Of a stretch of 64,000 nucleotides of DNA, positions 19,670 to 30,344 are shown piece after piece. Position numbers and translations under genes: made by a program. Source of the stretch: Macrotis lagotis (lineage: Eukaryota > Chordata > Mammalia > Peramelemorphia > Peramelidae); assembly GCF_037893015.1 (NCBI RefSeq), contig NC_133666.1, forward strand, positions 655,366,869-655,430,868. Direction: 5' to 3'. The notes under the pieces were generated by a model, which worked only from the letters and a program-made list of their open reading frames with translations, was not told the origin of the DNA and searched no databases. Numbering within the stretch: the first letter of the stretch is position 1; every line of letters begins with the position of its first letter.

Positions 19670-19812
19670 GGCAGATGGGTGGTGCAATGGATAGAACACT
19701 GGCACTGGAGTCAGGAGGACCTGAGTTCAAGCCCCAAACACTGTGTGACCCTGGGCAAGGCACTTAACTCTGATTGCCTCCTTGCCCCTGCCTCTCAGAA
19801 AAAAAAAAAAAG
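19670..19812 (+). mobile_element. tRNA-derived SINE, older subtype
   Basis: GGGCAGATGGGTGGTGCAAT head, CTGAGTTCAAGCCCCAAACA body with a shortened middle, and an A-rich tail. Confidence 0.8.
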
Positions 19813-19885
19813 ATCTACAAAGAGTTTTATGTACCAAACAGAGGAATTTGTATTTGAGTGGAATATTTGCAATAAAACCATTTCA

Positions 19886-20735
19886 GGATTAATATTCTAG
19901 TGAAGTCCTCTCAGGGTTAAGAGTCATTAAAACAAAGACAATTACTCTTAAACTATTTGTAGAAGAATGAAGGAGAGAGACCTTGCATTCCAAGTCAGGC
20001 ACCCTCCCTTTAGGTGGGAAACAGTGGACTATTTCTAGAGAGACCTTGCATTTTTTTAGTTAGTCACCTATTTGATGATAAAACTATCTTTACTGGGAGA
20101 ACAGTAGACTGTTCTCAGGGGGAAACTTTGCATTCCAAATGAGTTCCCCAAACTCCTCTTGCTTATTAAGTGCTAAAATAAGAAGATAGTAGATTTTCTT
20201 AGAAGACCTTGCACACACAGACTTCATTTAGACAACAAAGGGTCATTCGAAATCTTCTGATATCCTCACCATCTGAATGGTGAAGTAATATTCTATGAAA
20301 ATATATCCTCTTTATTACCAGATAGATTTCTTCACATAAAGATTGTAACTCTGAAAACCTTAACCAATCAGGTTGGAAGAAAGGGAGCTGGAGAGGAGGG
20401 GGGGATTGAATTATGCCATAGAATCTTGCTTGACTGTCAGTTCAGGGCAGCTCCTTGATCTTCACTACCTTTGTGAGACTTGGATTGTGCCCTTTTCTGG
20501 AGAAAAGCCAAAATAAACTTTTTTTTTTTCTCAGAGGAGTGTCCATATTTTTTTTTTAGCTTTTTGCAAGGCAGTAGGGTTAAGTGACTTGCCCAAGGCC
20601 ACACAGCTAGGTAATTATTAAGTGTCTGAGGTCAAATTTGAACTCAGGTCATCCTCACTCCAGGGTCAGTGCGCTATATCTATTGCACCACCTAGCCACC
20701 CCCTATTTTTTTTAAGTGGATTTTTATCCCATACA
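19886..20735 (+). mobile_element. LTR family A, copy 2 (solo LTR-like fossil, split by a SINE)
   Basis: Shares the family A landmarks with 90-645 and 23733-24361, in the same orientation, including the AAGCCAAAATAAAC polyadenylation block. It is interrupted by the antisense SINE at about 20550-20702. No retroviral gene lies beside it. Confidence 0.65.
20550..20702 (-). mobile_element. tRNA-derived SINE inside LTR A copy 2
   Basis: Antisense copy, GCAAGGCAGTAGGGTTAAGT to CACCACCTAGCCACCCCC. The flanking LTR text (CCATATTTTTTTT / CCCTATTTTTTTT) is repeated, consistent with a target-site duplication. Confidence 0.88.
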
Positions 20736-20739
20736 TATT

Positions 20740-23000
20740 TGAACCTGAAGAAAATAGGAAACTACTGGAGCTCATTGAGCAAAGGGTGTCATGATCAGAC
20801 CTTCATTTTAAAGCAATAGTTGAGCAGAGAATGGGTTAAGGTGAGAGAAACTTAAAGGCAGAGAATTATGGTTGTTCAGGTGAGAGGTAATGAGGATCTG
20901 ACTCAGGGCTGTGCTCCTGTTTAAATGCAGAGAAAGGACAGAAACAAAAGATATTGTGAAGGTGGAGCACCTTCAGATTTGGCAAAAGTCTGGATAGATG
21001 TGGTGAGTAGGAGTAGCCAAGGGTGATACCAAGGTTGCAGGCCTGGGTGACTGGTAGGATTGTGGTACCCTTAATGGTGGATTTTGGAAAGATAAAGGTT
21101 GGGGATAAAAATGAGTTCTGTGGAAGCTGGAATTTGGACGTGCCTTTTAAATACCTATATTATACCTTTTTTGAGATATCATGACTGAATAGAGAGACTA
21201 GGGCGGGTAATATACATATACATACACATACATATATATCATAGAATCATATGCATAGAGATGATAATTGAACTCATAAGAATTGATGAGCTCACCAAAC
21301 GAGATAATATAGAGTGAAAAGAAAGGGGGAGGCAGTACAGAACCTTGGACTCTATATATCTAGCCATATTCATGGTTAGTGGATAAAAGTCCTGCAAAGG
21401 AGATTATGAAGGAACAGAGAGAAGGACCAGTAGTCTCATAAGAGAATATGCAGAAGGATGTGATCAGTAATGTCAAATATTACAGAGAAGTGAAGGAGTA
21501 TGAGGACTGGGGAAAGAATTAAGAGACCATTGTTAACTTTGGAGAGGGCAGTTTCAGTTGAATGAAGTCAGAAGCCAGATTGCAGAGATTAGAAGACCGA
21601 GGAGAGGAAGGAGGAGAGGAAGTGGAGGCACAATTGTAAACAGCTTTCTCAAAGACTTTAACTACTTAGGGAGAGAGCTGGCTTGCATGGCAGGATCACA
21701 TGAGGAAGGAGCCAGTAGATAGGGAGAGATTAAAGATAAGTGTGAGAGGTTGGGGACAATGGGGAGGGGGGCAACTTTCTGGAGAAGTCAGAAGGGGATG
21801 GGAATGTGGGTGTGTATATATAGAAGGGTTTGCCTTGGCAAGAAGAACCATTTCTTTAATCTGAAACGGGAATGAAGGGGGAAAAGTAGGGGAGGAAAGT
21901 GTAAAGTGAGATGACGAGGGATAGTAAACGGTCTCAATCTGAGTGATGATCTCAATTTTTTATTGTGAAATGTGAGGTGAAGTCCTCAGTAGAGAAAGTT
22001 TTAGGGGGGAAATGTGGAAGCCGAGATTTGGACCAGCTGCTGGTAGTTGGCTTGCGGATTATCCTGTTTGGGGGTGGGGGCAGCAGATAGAGAAATTTCT
22101 GAGCAGCCTAGTCAGCATGGTTTTGTGATTTTCTTCATATAGTTAATACTATATATGTATATAAGTGTGCACACAGACATGGGTGTCTGTATAAAGTAAT
22201 ATTGGATAGAAGAATTATCTATGGCTGGATGACAAAAAAAGGTCTTATGTCGGAGATGGCACTTGAGCTTGGCCTTAAAAGGACCCAGGGATTCAAAAAG
22301 GGTGAGGTGAGAGGGGAGAAGGGAGAAGTTTGGAGATAGTATGTCCCATGGGGAAAAACAAGGAAACCAGTTTGGCTGAAGGTAGAATGTGTGTGGATGA
22401 TTGGGGGATACCATGAAACTAGTCTAGAAAGATAGATTGGATTCAGATTGTAAAGGGCTTTAGATGTCAATCAGAAGAATTTATCTTTTATTCTAGAGGC
22501 AAGAAGCCACCTTAGGAAGTTATTTAGTAGCTGGAGGATCTCTTAGAGAGTAAAACTATTTAAGAGACTCTTTTTTAAAAAAAAGATTACTGCAATAATT
22601 CCAAAAGTTTGAATTAAAGGGCATCTTTTTCACCCACTACAGCCAGGCAGTGTGCTGTGCTCAGGGAGTGAAGGGAATAGACATGTGAGATATTTGGAGG
22701 GGGTCAGAATCAGTAAGACTTAACTGCTTGGATATGGGGATTGAGGTAGAGGGAAGACCCAAAGATACCTCCAAGTTTGTGAACCTGGGTAACCAGAAAG
22801 TTAATGGTGCTTTGGACAGAGAGATAGGAAAGTTAGTCAGAGAGGCAGATTCTGTTTTGGACATGTTTTGTTTAAGATGCAGATGGACATCTGGGTGATA
22901 TAGAACTGTAGCTCAAGAAAGAGAAAGGCTGGATGTGTAGCTGTGGACATAAGCTTCATCAAAGATGATAGCTGAACCCATGGGAGCTAATGACATCCCT
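20740..23000 (-). mobile_element. L2-lineage LINE, antisense, with associated old repeats
   Basis: The minus strand reads as L2 ORF2. For example, the complement of 21540-21680 corresponds to the AATCTGGCTTC/CCACTTCCTC region, and that of 21300-21360 to the segment with the GTTCTGTACTG-like block. Around 22230-22500 the text (AGATTGTAAAGGGCTTTAGA, GAAACCAGTTTGGCTGAAGG) is another ancient repeat of the same set. Decayed, with no usable frame. A short TATA/CATA-rich run lies at about 21210-21240. Confidence 0.5.
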
Positions 23001-23009
23001 AAGACTATA

Positions 23010-23380
23010 ATAAAAGAGAGGGATTATTTTGAGGAAAAGGTTTTAAAAAATTGCGAAGTGCCATGGAAACATGAGCTGTCATTTCCTGTGCAGGATGGTC
23101 CACTCGTCTTGTTCTGTAGATGAGGAGACCAAGTCCAAAAGATGTTTGATGTGACTTGCCCAAGGTGACATGGTAAGTGAAAGAGCTGGGATTTAACCCC
23201 AATCACTTGACAAGAAATCCAGAAAATTGTGATGTTAATAATAATAATAATAATAATATTCACTCTTATGGATATTAAATACAATGATAGTTCTTCAATC
23301 CTGATCTCTCTTCAGTATGTGTGTGTATGCTTTTCTCATATCCTTATAAAATGTCTCCACCAGTATCTCCTCCTCCAAAC
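23010..23380. repeat. MIR piece and (TAA)n
   Basis: TGACTTGCCCAAGGTGACAT at about 23152-23172 marks an antisense MIR. A TAA microsatellite of about seven units lies at 23238-23258. Confidence 0.55.
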
Positions 23381-24560
23381 TCCTATCTCCAAACTCAGCA
23401 TGTTAAAAACCAGCCTCACAATCTTCCTTCCTAAACCCATCTCTTCCTTATGACCACACTATCTTTGGCTGTGGTGCTCTTAGAGGTTACTTTTGAATGT
23501 TTCCTTTCCCTCATAGGCCATATCCAGTCACTTTACCAACTCCTTGTTTCCCCTGCCTTTATACCGTCATCATTCTAGTACAGATTCTCATTAATGCCCA
23601 CTTGCTCTTGCAATAGCATCCCAACAAGCCTTCCCACCATCATTCACTGAACCCCTTGAACCCATCCTTCACATTGCTGCAAAATAATGTTTCTTATGCA
23701 TCAATCTAGCCACTTGAGTGGAATATTCCCTCTCAAGAGTTAATATTCCTAGTGAAGTCCTCTCAGGGTTGAAAATCATTAAAACAAAGACAGACTATTA
23801 CTCTTAGACTATTTTTAGAAGAGAGAGAGAGACCTTGCATTTCAAGCCTGGCACCCTCCTGATTCTGTGGGGGGGGGGGCGGGAAACAGTGGACTATTTC
23901 CTGAGAGACCTTGCATTTTTTTAGTTAGTCACCAATTTGATGATAAAACTATCTTAACTGGGAGAACAGTAGACTGTTCCCTTGAGGAAAAACCTTGCAT
24001 AGCAACAAAGCTCATAAGATTCCTCTTGTTTGATGATAAGTAGACTGTTCCTAGACCTTGCATTCCAAGACAAGTTACATTACTTGAATAAGACAGTTAT
24101 AATCCTGAAAGTCATTCTCACCATCTGGATGGTGAGGTAATATTTTATGAAAACCTTTCATTCTTTGTTGCTGGGGTAGATTTTCACAAGTAGAGGAATT
24201 CTGAAGACTAACCAATCAATCGACAGAGAGGGACAAGCTATATGAGCTTGCTTGACTGTCAGGGGCAGCACCTTGATCCTTACTACCTTTGTGAGCCTTG
24301 GAGTGTGCCCTTTTCTGGAGAAAAGCCAAAATAAACTGTTTTTTTAAGTGAATTTTTCTCCCACAAACACTCTTGCCTCCCAAGTAAAATTCAAACTCCT
24401 CTGCCTGGTTTTTAAGACTCCCCACAATCTGACACCATTCTATCTTTCCATGTTTATGTTAATCCTTTCCATTCATTCCATGCTTTAGCCAAAATATCTG
24501 CCAAGCCCCCACACTCCCCTTCTTCTGGCTATTTCCTAGGCCTGGCATGCCCTCCCCCCG
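23381..24560 (+). mobile_element. L2 LINE split by LTR A copy 3
   Basis: Left part 23381-23732 has TCTTGCAATAGCATCCCAAC and TGCTGCAAAATAATGTTTCT. The right part 24362-24560 resumes the L2 order with AAAATTCAAACTCCTCTGCC and CCCCACAATCTGACACC. The two halves are continuous L2, and the LTR sits exactly between them. Confidence 0.75.
23733..24361 (+). mobile_element. LTR family A, copy 3 (solo LTR-like fossil)
   Basis: From about GAGTTAATATTCCTAGTGAA to about AGTGAATTTTTCTCCCACA. It carries the AAGCCAAAATAAAC block close to its right end. Because it splits one continuous L2 with no internal retroviral sequence, it is best read as a solo LTR left after recombination. Confidence 0.7.
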
Positions 24561-25245
24561 TCTGGGCCTGCTCAATTCCTCTTTTGGGGATGGTCACCGT
24601 GGCCCTCCTGGGCAGGGCATTTCCTCCCCCTTGTCTTTGTTGCCCTGAGCAGTAGCAGGGTGGCATTTGGCTCGTCCCCTCGGCAGACGGGCGGCTCCAC
24701 AGAATGGATGTTCTGGCTTATCTCAGGTTGTATCCTACCTCGGGGCAAGGCTTGGCAGGGGGGTACGCTTAATAAAGGGCTGTTTTGCAGTGGACTGGAT
24801 GATGGATGGGGCAGGGTCATGGAGGGGGCAGCAGAGGGTGGGGGTGGGGTCAGGTCACAGGTCAGACGGCAGAAAATGAGGGTTTTTTTTTCCTTTTACG
24901 TGACTTTTTTTTATATTCGTGGGAGCTGGTGCAGAGGCCCACCCCGGGGGCACCCAGTTTTAGCAAGGAAGGTGGAGGAGGGGCCTGGCCCGGGAGGCAG
25001 AAGCCCCGGGGGTCGGGGGCCCGGCACTGGGAGGCGGATTCCTTTATTTTGTTTGGCCCCAAGGGCAGGAGAACCTGCCAAGGATCTAAATTCCAGCGGA
25101 GACGTGCGCTGAGGCCTCTTCTCGAGAAAACACGCCAAAACCGCCAGAACCGGCTCTCACCGGAAGGGGTGGGGGAGGGGCGCGTGTTCCGCCCCAGAAG
25201 CCTCGGCACGCCACGTCTCGGCCCGCGCTGGGGCCTCGGGCCGGA

Positions 25246-25265
25246 ACTACATTTCCCAGAGCGCA
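25246..25265 (+). promoter_or_regulatory. ZNF143/THAP11-type motif
   Basis: ACTACATTTCCCAGAGCGCA is a close match to the ACTACAATTCCCAGAATGCA consensus known from many bidirectional and housekeeping promoters. Confidence 0.7.
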
Positions 25266-25382
25266 CTGCGGCTCTCCGCGGCCGGCGGACTCCATTTTCC
25301 AGCTTCTTCCCGAGGGGAGGGGGACGCTGTTAACCACGGGGGACCCTGGCCCGGGCCGCCTCCGCCCCGCCCCCCAGCTAGT

Positions 25383-25450
25383 GTCCTTATCTGTAAAATA
25401 AGGCGGGGTTGGACGAGCTGATCCGCAGGTCTAAGTGCCGGGGCTCCTAG
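25383..25450 (+). repeat. MIR relic inside the CpG island
   Basis: CCTTATCTGTAAAATAAGGC followed by GGGTTGGACGAGCTGATCC aligns to the MIR 3' half, but with extra C and G compared with other copies. Confidence 0.65.
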
Positions 25451-25632
25451 GGCTGGGGGCGGGTATCTTAGGCCCAGAGGCCGGCCGCCCCCCGCCCCAG
25501 GAGCTGGAGGAACTGGTAGGCGCTAGCCCTAGTGTCCGGCATCTTGCCCGAGGGTGTTATTGTATCCACCGCCAGAGCTTCCCGCGCCTTCCCTGAGAGG
25601 CCTCGGCCTGATGGGGGTGGGGGTGGAGGAAG

Positions 25633-25646
25633 GTTGCCATGGCGAC
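25633..25646. promoter_or_regulatory. RFX X-box-like palindrome
   Basis: GTTGCCATGGCGAC differs by one base from the ideal X-box GTTGCCATGGCAAC. X-boxes are typical of ciliary and MHC-II gene promoters. It also creates an ATG with good Kozak context (25639), but the frame that follows is not recognisable. Confidence 0.6.
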
Positions 25647-25746
25647 ATCCCATAAACTGGGCCCGGATGTAAAAGAGTGGGCAGGACAGCGCGGAGGATC
25701 CTGGGAGCGGGAGGCCCCTGGGAGCGGGAGACCCCCGCGCCCTTTC

Positions 25747-25758
25747 TGCGCAGGCGCA
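25747..25758. promoter_or_regulatory. NRF1 palindrome
   Basis: TGCGCAGGCGCA is a perfect NRF1 consensus, usually found within about 100 bases of a transcription start. Confidence 0.7.
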
Positions 25759-25884
25759 CTCCGGGCCCCTCCCCCTCGCCTTGGTGGCAGCGACCTTTCC
25801 AGACCCTGCCACCCTGTGCGGGGCCCGGCTTTGGGCCTTGGGGAGGGACGCTGGCCGTCCGAGGGCCGGGCCACCGCGGGCTGG

Positions 25885-26190
25885 GTAGAGTGGAGGCCCC
25901 GAGTTCAAGTCCGCCCTCGGATACCTCACTCGTCCCAGCTGTGTGACCTTGAACAAGTCCCCTACCCCCATTGCCCGCATCCTGGGCCCCCCGGGCCTCC
26001 CGGGCCTCCGGGCCTCCGGGCCTCCAGGCCCCCTGATTCCTATCCGACCAGTGGAGCCAGGTGACTGGAGGAGAAAGTGAAGCTGGGGCCCTAGCCCAGG
26101 CCCCGGCACGCAGGCCATGAATTGTCACGTGCTCGCCATGGCACCCCCCCCCCCCCATGTTGTGGTCCTCTTGGAGAATGAGGGTCGAGC
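25885..26190 (+). mobile_element. Long RTE-tailed SINE inside the CpG island
   Basis: Same plan as 43723-44030 and 49683-49985: GAGTTCAAGTCCGCCCTCGG, GCTGTGTGACCTTGAACAAG, CTGATTCCTATCCGACCAGT, GGAGGAGAAAGTGAAGCTGG, then an RTE-like end with GTGGTCCTCTTGGAGAATGA. An internal GGGCCTCC-type minisatellite (about 25985-26032) and a C13 run (26144-26156) are added. Confidence 0.7.
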
Positions 26191-26560
26191 ACCAGAAAGC
26201 CAGTCAAGGAGTCATGTGAAACCTCAGTGTTCGCTCTCGGGGACCCCCGTCCTCAGCTTATATTCTGAAGGAAGACCATAACAGAATGGCACACTCTAAA
26301 TGGGGGGGCGGGCCCCCCCGGGCTGTTAGCATGGGGAGCTCCAGAGAAGGGTTGTGGCTGGGAGGGGGCAGCTCCCCGGGGGAATTGGGAAGGGGGGAAT
26401 CCACCAGCGCCAAGATTCTGGAGACAGGAGGGGCAAATCCATTCCTTCCCCCTCTCTGGTCTTTTCCCTTGTTCTCAGCCTGTGATTGTCGGGGTCATCT
26501 CACCTCCCACCAGATTGTCCCCTTTTAATTTCTGTCTGGTCTGGAATCTCTCCCTATCTG
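26191..26560. other. Island shoulder, no gene seen
   Basis: GC-moderate sequence with homopolymer G and C runs near 26301-26320. No motif or frame I can support. Confidence 0.3.
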
Positions 26561-27240
26561 CAGCCTCCTTCCCTTTGATTTACTACAAACCCATAATCTG
26601 CTCTCACTTTCCCATCCCACTGAAATCGCCCTCCCCAGAGTCATCAGGGATTTCTTAATTGTTGGGCACAGTGAATGGTCTTTCCTCAGTCCTCATTCTT
26701 CTTGACTTCTCTGCTTCCTCTGCCTCTTTTCTTTCTAGGTTTTCCTAACACTGCAGTCTGGTTATTCTACCTGTCTTTCCTTTTCAGTCTCCCACCATGT
26801 GTCTTCATCCAGGTCATGCATCTCAACTGTGGGTGTCCCTCAAAGTCTGTCCTGGGCCCTCTTCACAGATCTCTCTCCTCTCTCTCTTGATATATATGTA
26901 TATGTGCATACATATATAGATATAGGTATAATATGTTTATATAGAGAGATATATAGTTATATAGATATAGCCCAGTACTTACCTTTTGGAGATTTTGAAC
27001 TGGATAACCAGTAGACATCTGAAATTCAACATGTCCAAACCAGAATTCACTATCCCTCCTATGTAGCCACTTCCCCTCTCCTTCAAAATGACCAGGGCAC
27101 TACCATCTTTGAAGGCACTCAGGCTCACCACCTCTGTGTCTTCCTCACTTTCACTCCACCCCTTGTATCCAATCCTCAAATCTTGTCTATGTTCTCAGCA
27201 TCTAGACTCAGCATTCTATCTACTGCCTAGTTAGGTCAGT
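26560..27240 (+). mobile_element. L2 LINE fragment with AT microsatellite
   Basis: L2 ORF2 landmarks in order are TCAGTCCTCATTCTTCTTGA, CTGTGGGTGTCCCTCAAAG, TCCTGGGCCCTCTTCACAGA and, after a TATATA/ATAGATA-rich run (26890-26965), AATTCAACATGTCCAAACCA. Confidence 0.7.
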
Positions 27241-28545
27241 TCCTCATGGGATAGCTGGTACTAGTAAATTCCTGAACATAGGAGGTTTTGATCTTGGTAA
27301 GGAACACAACACATGGGTAGAGATCCTAGAGGATTTGAGGAAGAAGAGGGAACTGCTGACTGTGAAGAATAGGGGGGTGACCTAAAGGACTGAAAGAACT
27401 GAATAATTCTAAAGAGACCGAAAACCAGACAAGTTGAATTTTGAATTCAGTTCTTATATCTGAACACTGTCCCTTGGAGCCCCACAATTGAGACAAAGGA
27501 AGAGTCAAAACTTGAGACAGTGGTACTATTGGGAGGGTGGGGATGTGCTCATTGGCTTCCTTTGACCATCTTCAGAGAGAGCTTTGGAGGGAGAGGGGCA
27601 TGCTCAGGTGACATTTCTAGTCTGGTCTGACAGGATATAATTTCATTTCAGTCAACAGGACACAGTTACTAATGACTACCTAAGCTCAAAAAGACACTAT
27701 TGTTTTGAGTCCACAAAAAAATGTGTGCCTGTCCTTGAGCATCCCCAGCATCTCATTGGAGATATACAGTATCCATCAGTCAACAAAGTTATTCTATACA
27801 AGAAGCCTTTATTATGCACCTTGCTAAATTCTGGGGGAGTACAGAGAAAGGCAAAATCAAGTCCCTTGGGAGAACTAAATCCCCTGTGAGAAGGTGGCCC
27901 TTAAACTGAAATTTGGAGGAAGTCAGGGATTCTGAGACACAGAGGTGAGAAAGCTCAGGAGTGAACTTGTAGAGTGTTGGTGTAAGGCCAGTGTAGCTGG
28001 ACTACAGAGGGCTTGGAAAGGAATAAAGTTCAAGAAGATTGGAACTTAGCAAGGGACCACAAGCAAGGTAACACAAGGTCATAGGAGGCAGTAAAGATGT
28101 GGGGGATCAAAGAGGCTTCATGAAGGAGATAACTCGAGTTCATCCTCATAGGAAGACAGAGGCAGAGTTGAGGGGGAAGTCTGAAGTGTGGCTTGTCTGA
28201 ATGCACAGAGGGAGGAGACTGATGATTTGGGGGAATAACTAGTACAATTGGATTGAATGTAGAGTTCCTACATGAATTCATGATCTCCACAATGTAAATA
28301 TTAAATACCTCTGGTATATCTAATACTGTGCTGAGGATGAGACCTGAGATGTCCTGGGAGCTCCTTTAGTGAGTAAATCTCTGTCAAGGCAGATCTCTTA
28401 ACCACTTTGCAATTTGTCTTCTTAGGTAGTGAGGGGTTCAATAACTTGCCCAGGGTCACACAGCCAAGTTAGACTTGAACTCAGCTGTCTCTGGGGATAC
28501 AATAAGAAAAATAAAGCTGTGTCTGCCCTTAAGAAGTTCCCCTTC
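27241..28545. repeat. Ancient repeats, no gene seen
   Basis: About 27740-28020 carries AGCCTTTATTATGCACCTTG and AGTGTAGCTGGACTACAGAG, the same old class as 9540 and 22440. A MIR-like trace (CAGGGTCACACAGCCAAG) lies near 28450. The rest is unassigned. Confidence 0.4.
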
Positions 28546-28701
28546 ATTGGGGCAGCTAGGTGGCATAGTGGATAAAGCACCGGCCCTGGAGTCAGGAGTA
28601 CCTGGGTTCAAATCCGGTCTCAGACACTTAATAATTACTTAGCTGTGTGGCCTTGGGCAAGCCACTTAACTCCATTTGCCTTGCAAAAACCTTAAAAAAA
28701 A
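28546..28701 (+). mobile_element. tRNA-derived SINE with 12-bp TSD
   Basis: Full-length young subtype. TSD AAGTTCCCCTTC at 28534-28545 and 28702-28713. Confidence 0.92.
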
Positions 28702-28814
28702 AAGTTCCCCTTCGGGTTGACAGAGTATGGATAATGTGAAATACTCCTCACCATATAGCTAGGTTATGGAGGGCCATCAGTATCATGTTTATCTTTTTCC
28801 TTTAAAGCAAGATA

Positions 28815-28958
28815 GTGGGGCAGCTAGGTAGCACAGTGGATAGAGCACTGACTCTGAAGTCAGTAGGACCTGAGTTCAAATGTGACCTAGCTGTATGACC
28901 CTGGGCAAGTCCCTTAACTCCATTGCCTTAAATAAATAAAAAAAAGTTTAAAAAGCAA
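28815..28958 (+). mobile_element. tRNA-derived SINE, older subtype
   Basis: GGGGCAGCTAGGTAGCACAG head, TTGCCTTAAATAAATAAA tail, slightly shortened body. Confidence 0.88.
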
Positions 28959-28959
28959 T

Positions 28960-29559
28960 ATAACTACTGAAGGTTTTTGAGTATCAGATTTAATGGTCAT
29001 ATTGGTGTCTTAGGAAGGGATTGTAGTCAAGGGCATACCTCTTATCACAACAACTGGGTCAGGCAAACAGAACCATAGACCCTGGGAAAGGCCCAGGGCC
29101 TTTTTTTCACTGACTGTCCCCCATACCTAGGATGCTCTCCCTGCCTGATTAGAAGAGGTAGATTTCCCTCTACTGGGGTCCAACATTCTCTCCCATCCCC
29201 AGATTAGTCCTTGAGGGCTAGGACTGTTTCCCATGTTGCTTCTGTGTTTTTGTTTTTGAAAAGATTTTTCCACAAAGACTGGAAATTGGGAGACCATGCT
29301 CAACCAGACTTAACTTGGACCACTCATAAATTTGTCTAAATGACTGCCTATCCCTACTCCTCCTCCTCTTAGGATCACTGAGCTTAAGTCACAGTGTAGT
29401 TGGGGTTTCAACCATCAGTGACATTCAAGGCTATGGTCTTTGGATAATGTACAGACAGAGTGGGCACAGCTGGGCACAGATCAGAGAAATCTGAATAGGC
29501 ACATCTGCTGGAGAGCTCCAGGAACTTGGGAATTCTAGGTAGGGTCCATTTTTGTTTGT
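28960..29559. other. No gene seen
   Basis: Weak L2-like text around 29100-29240 (AGTCCTTGAGGGCTAGGACT). Otherwise unassigned. Confidence 0.3.
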
Positions 29560-30135
29560 TTGTTATACATATTCCCTTTAGGGTCATCCTCTGCGGTTAC
29601 TTATCAAACACTGCAAAGGGGCATATTTAGTACTAGCTTACCTAATATTATTAATCTTTTCTCCCTAGAGAATAGAGATTCTCCCTCCTCACCTTCAACT
29701 CTTGGCTTTCCTTCAAAGCTCAGCAAGATTCTCACCTTGTACAAAAAAGTCTTTCCTGGTCTGATCCAGCCATCTCCTACCAGTTCCTTGACTCTGAAAT
29801 TAACCTGTTTAAATCTTACAATGCTTCACCTATTTGTTTGCATGCTGTATCCCCCATGATGTGAACTCCTTGAACAGAGAGATTGTCAGGTATGCAGTAA
29901 GTGCTTAATAAATGTTCATTGAAGGCGCGGCTAGGTGGCGCAGTGGATAGAGCACTGGCCTTGGACTCAGGAGTACCTGGGTTCAAATACGACCTCAGAC
30001 ACTTGATAATTACCCAGCTGTGTGGCCTTGGGCAAGCCACTTAACCCCATTGTCTTGAAAAATCTAAAAAATAAATGAATGAATGAATGAATGAATGAAT
30101 AAATGTTCATTGATTTGTTGAATAATTGTCATATG
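29560..30135 (+). mobile_element. L2 LINE 3' end split by a SINE
   Basis: TTCCTTCAAAGCTCAGCAAG, AAGTCTTTCCTGGTCTGATC and the terminal GTAAGTGCTTAATAAATGTT identify the L2 3' end. The SINE at 29923 sits in its last bases. Confidence 0.7.
29923..30097 (+). mobile_element. tRNA-derived SINE with 16-bp TSD
   Basis: TSD AATAAATGTTCATTGA at 29907-29922 and 30098-30113. The tail ends in a GAAT repeat of about seven units that seems to have grown from the TSD-proximal tail. Confidence 0.92.
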
Positions 30136-30344
30136 AAATCTTGAATAAATCAGCATGTTTGCTAGGTAAAAAGGTATCCATTAACTATCAAATTGTATTA
30201 ATTTATATGTTATTTAAATTATATTTAATATCCAGTTCAGTATGGTGATTTGGTTTTCTGTTTTAAGTTTTTGTTTCTTATTTTCTAAGAAAACTTTTCA
30301 ATATGTGATTACCATCTAGTCAATATGTAATGAAATTCCACTTT

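Larger units (their letters stand above)
24780..26160. promoter_or_regulatory. Second CpG island, orphan promoter
   Basis: Strongly GC- and CpG-rich from about 24.95 to 26.1 kb. It contains matches to ZNF143/THAP11 (25246), RFX X-box (25633) and NRF1 (25747) motifs and several GC boxes. All long open frames here are of the kind expected in GC-rich DNA, and none has a recognised domain. The gene it serves is unknown. It could be a first exon with a long first intron to the right, a leftward transcript, or a non-coding RNA. Confidence 0.75.

Noticed and set aside
25639-26064. ATG with good Kozak context starting MATSHKLGPDVKEW
   Set aside because: The ATG lies inside the X-box palindrome and the frame soon enters the RTE-tailed SINE. 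No protein is recognised. Kept only as part of the orphan-island finding.
24660-26158. Several overlapping 100-216 codon frames on both strands
   Set aside because: CpG-island frames rich in G, P, R and A. Some read through the embedded SINE and minisatellite, and none matches a family I know.
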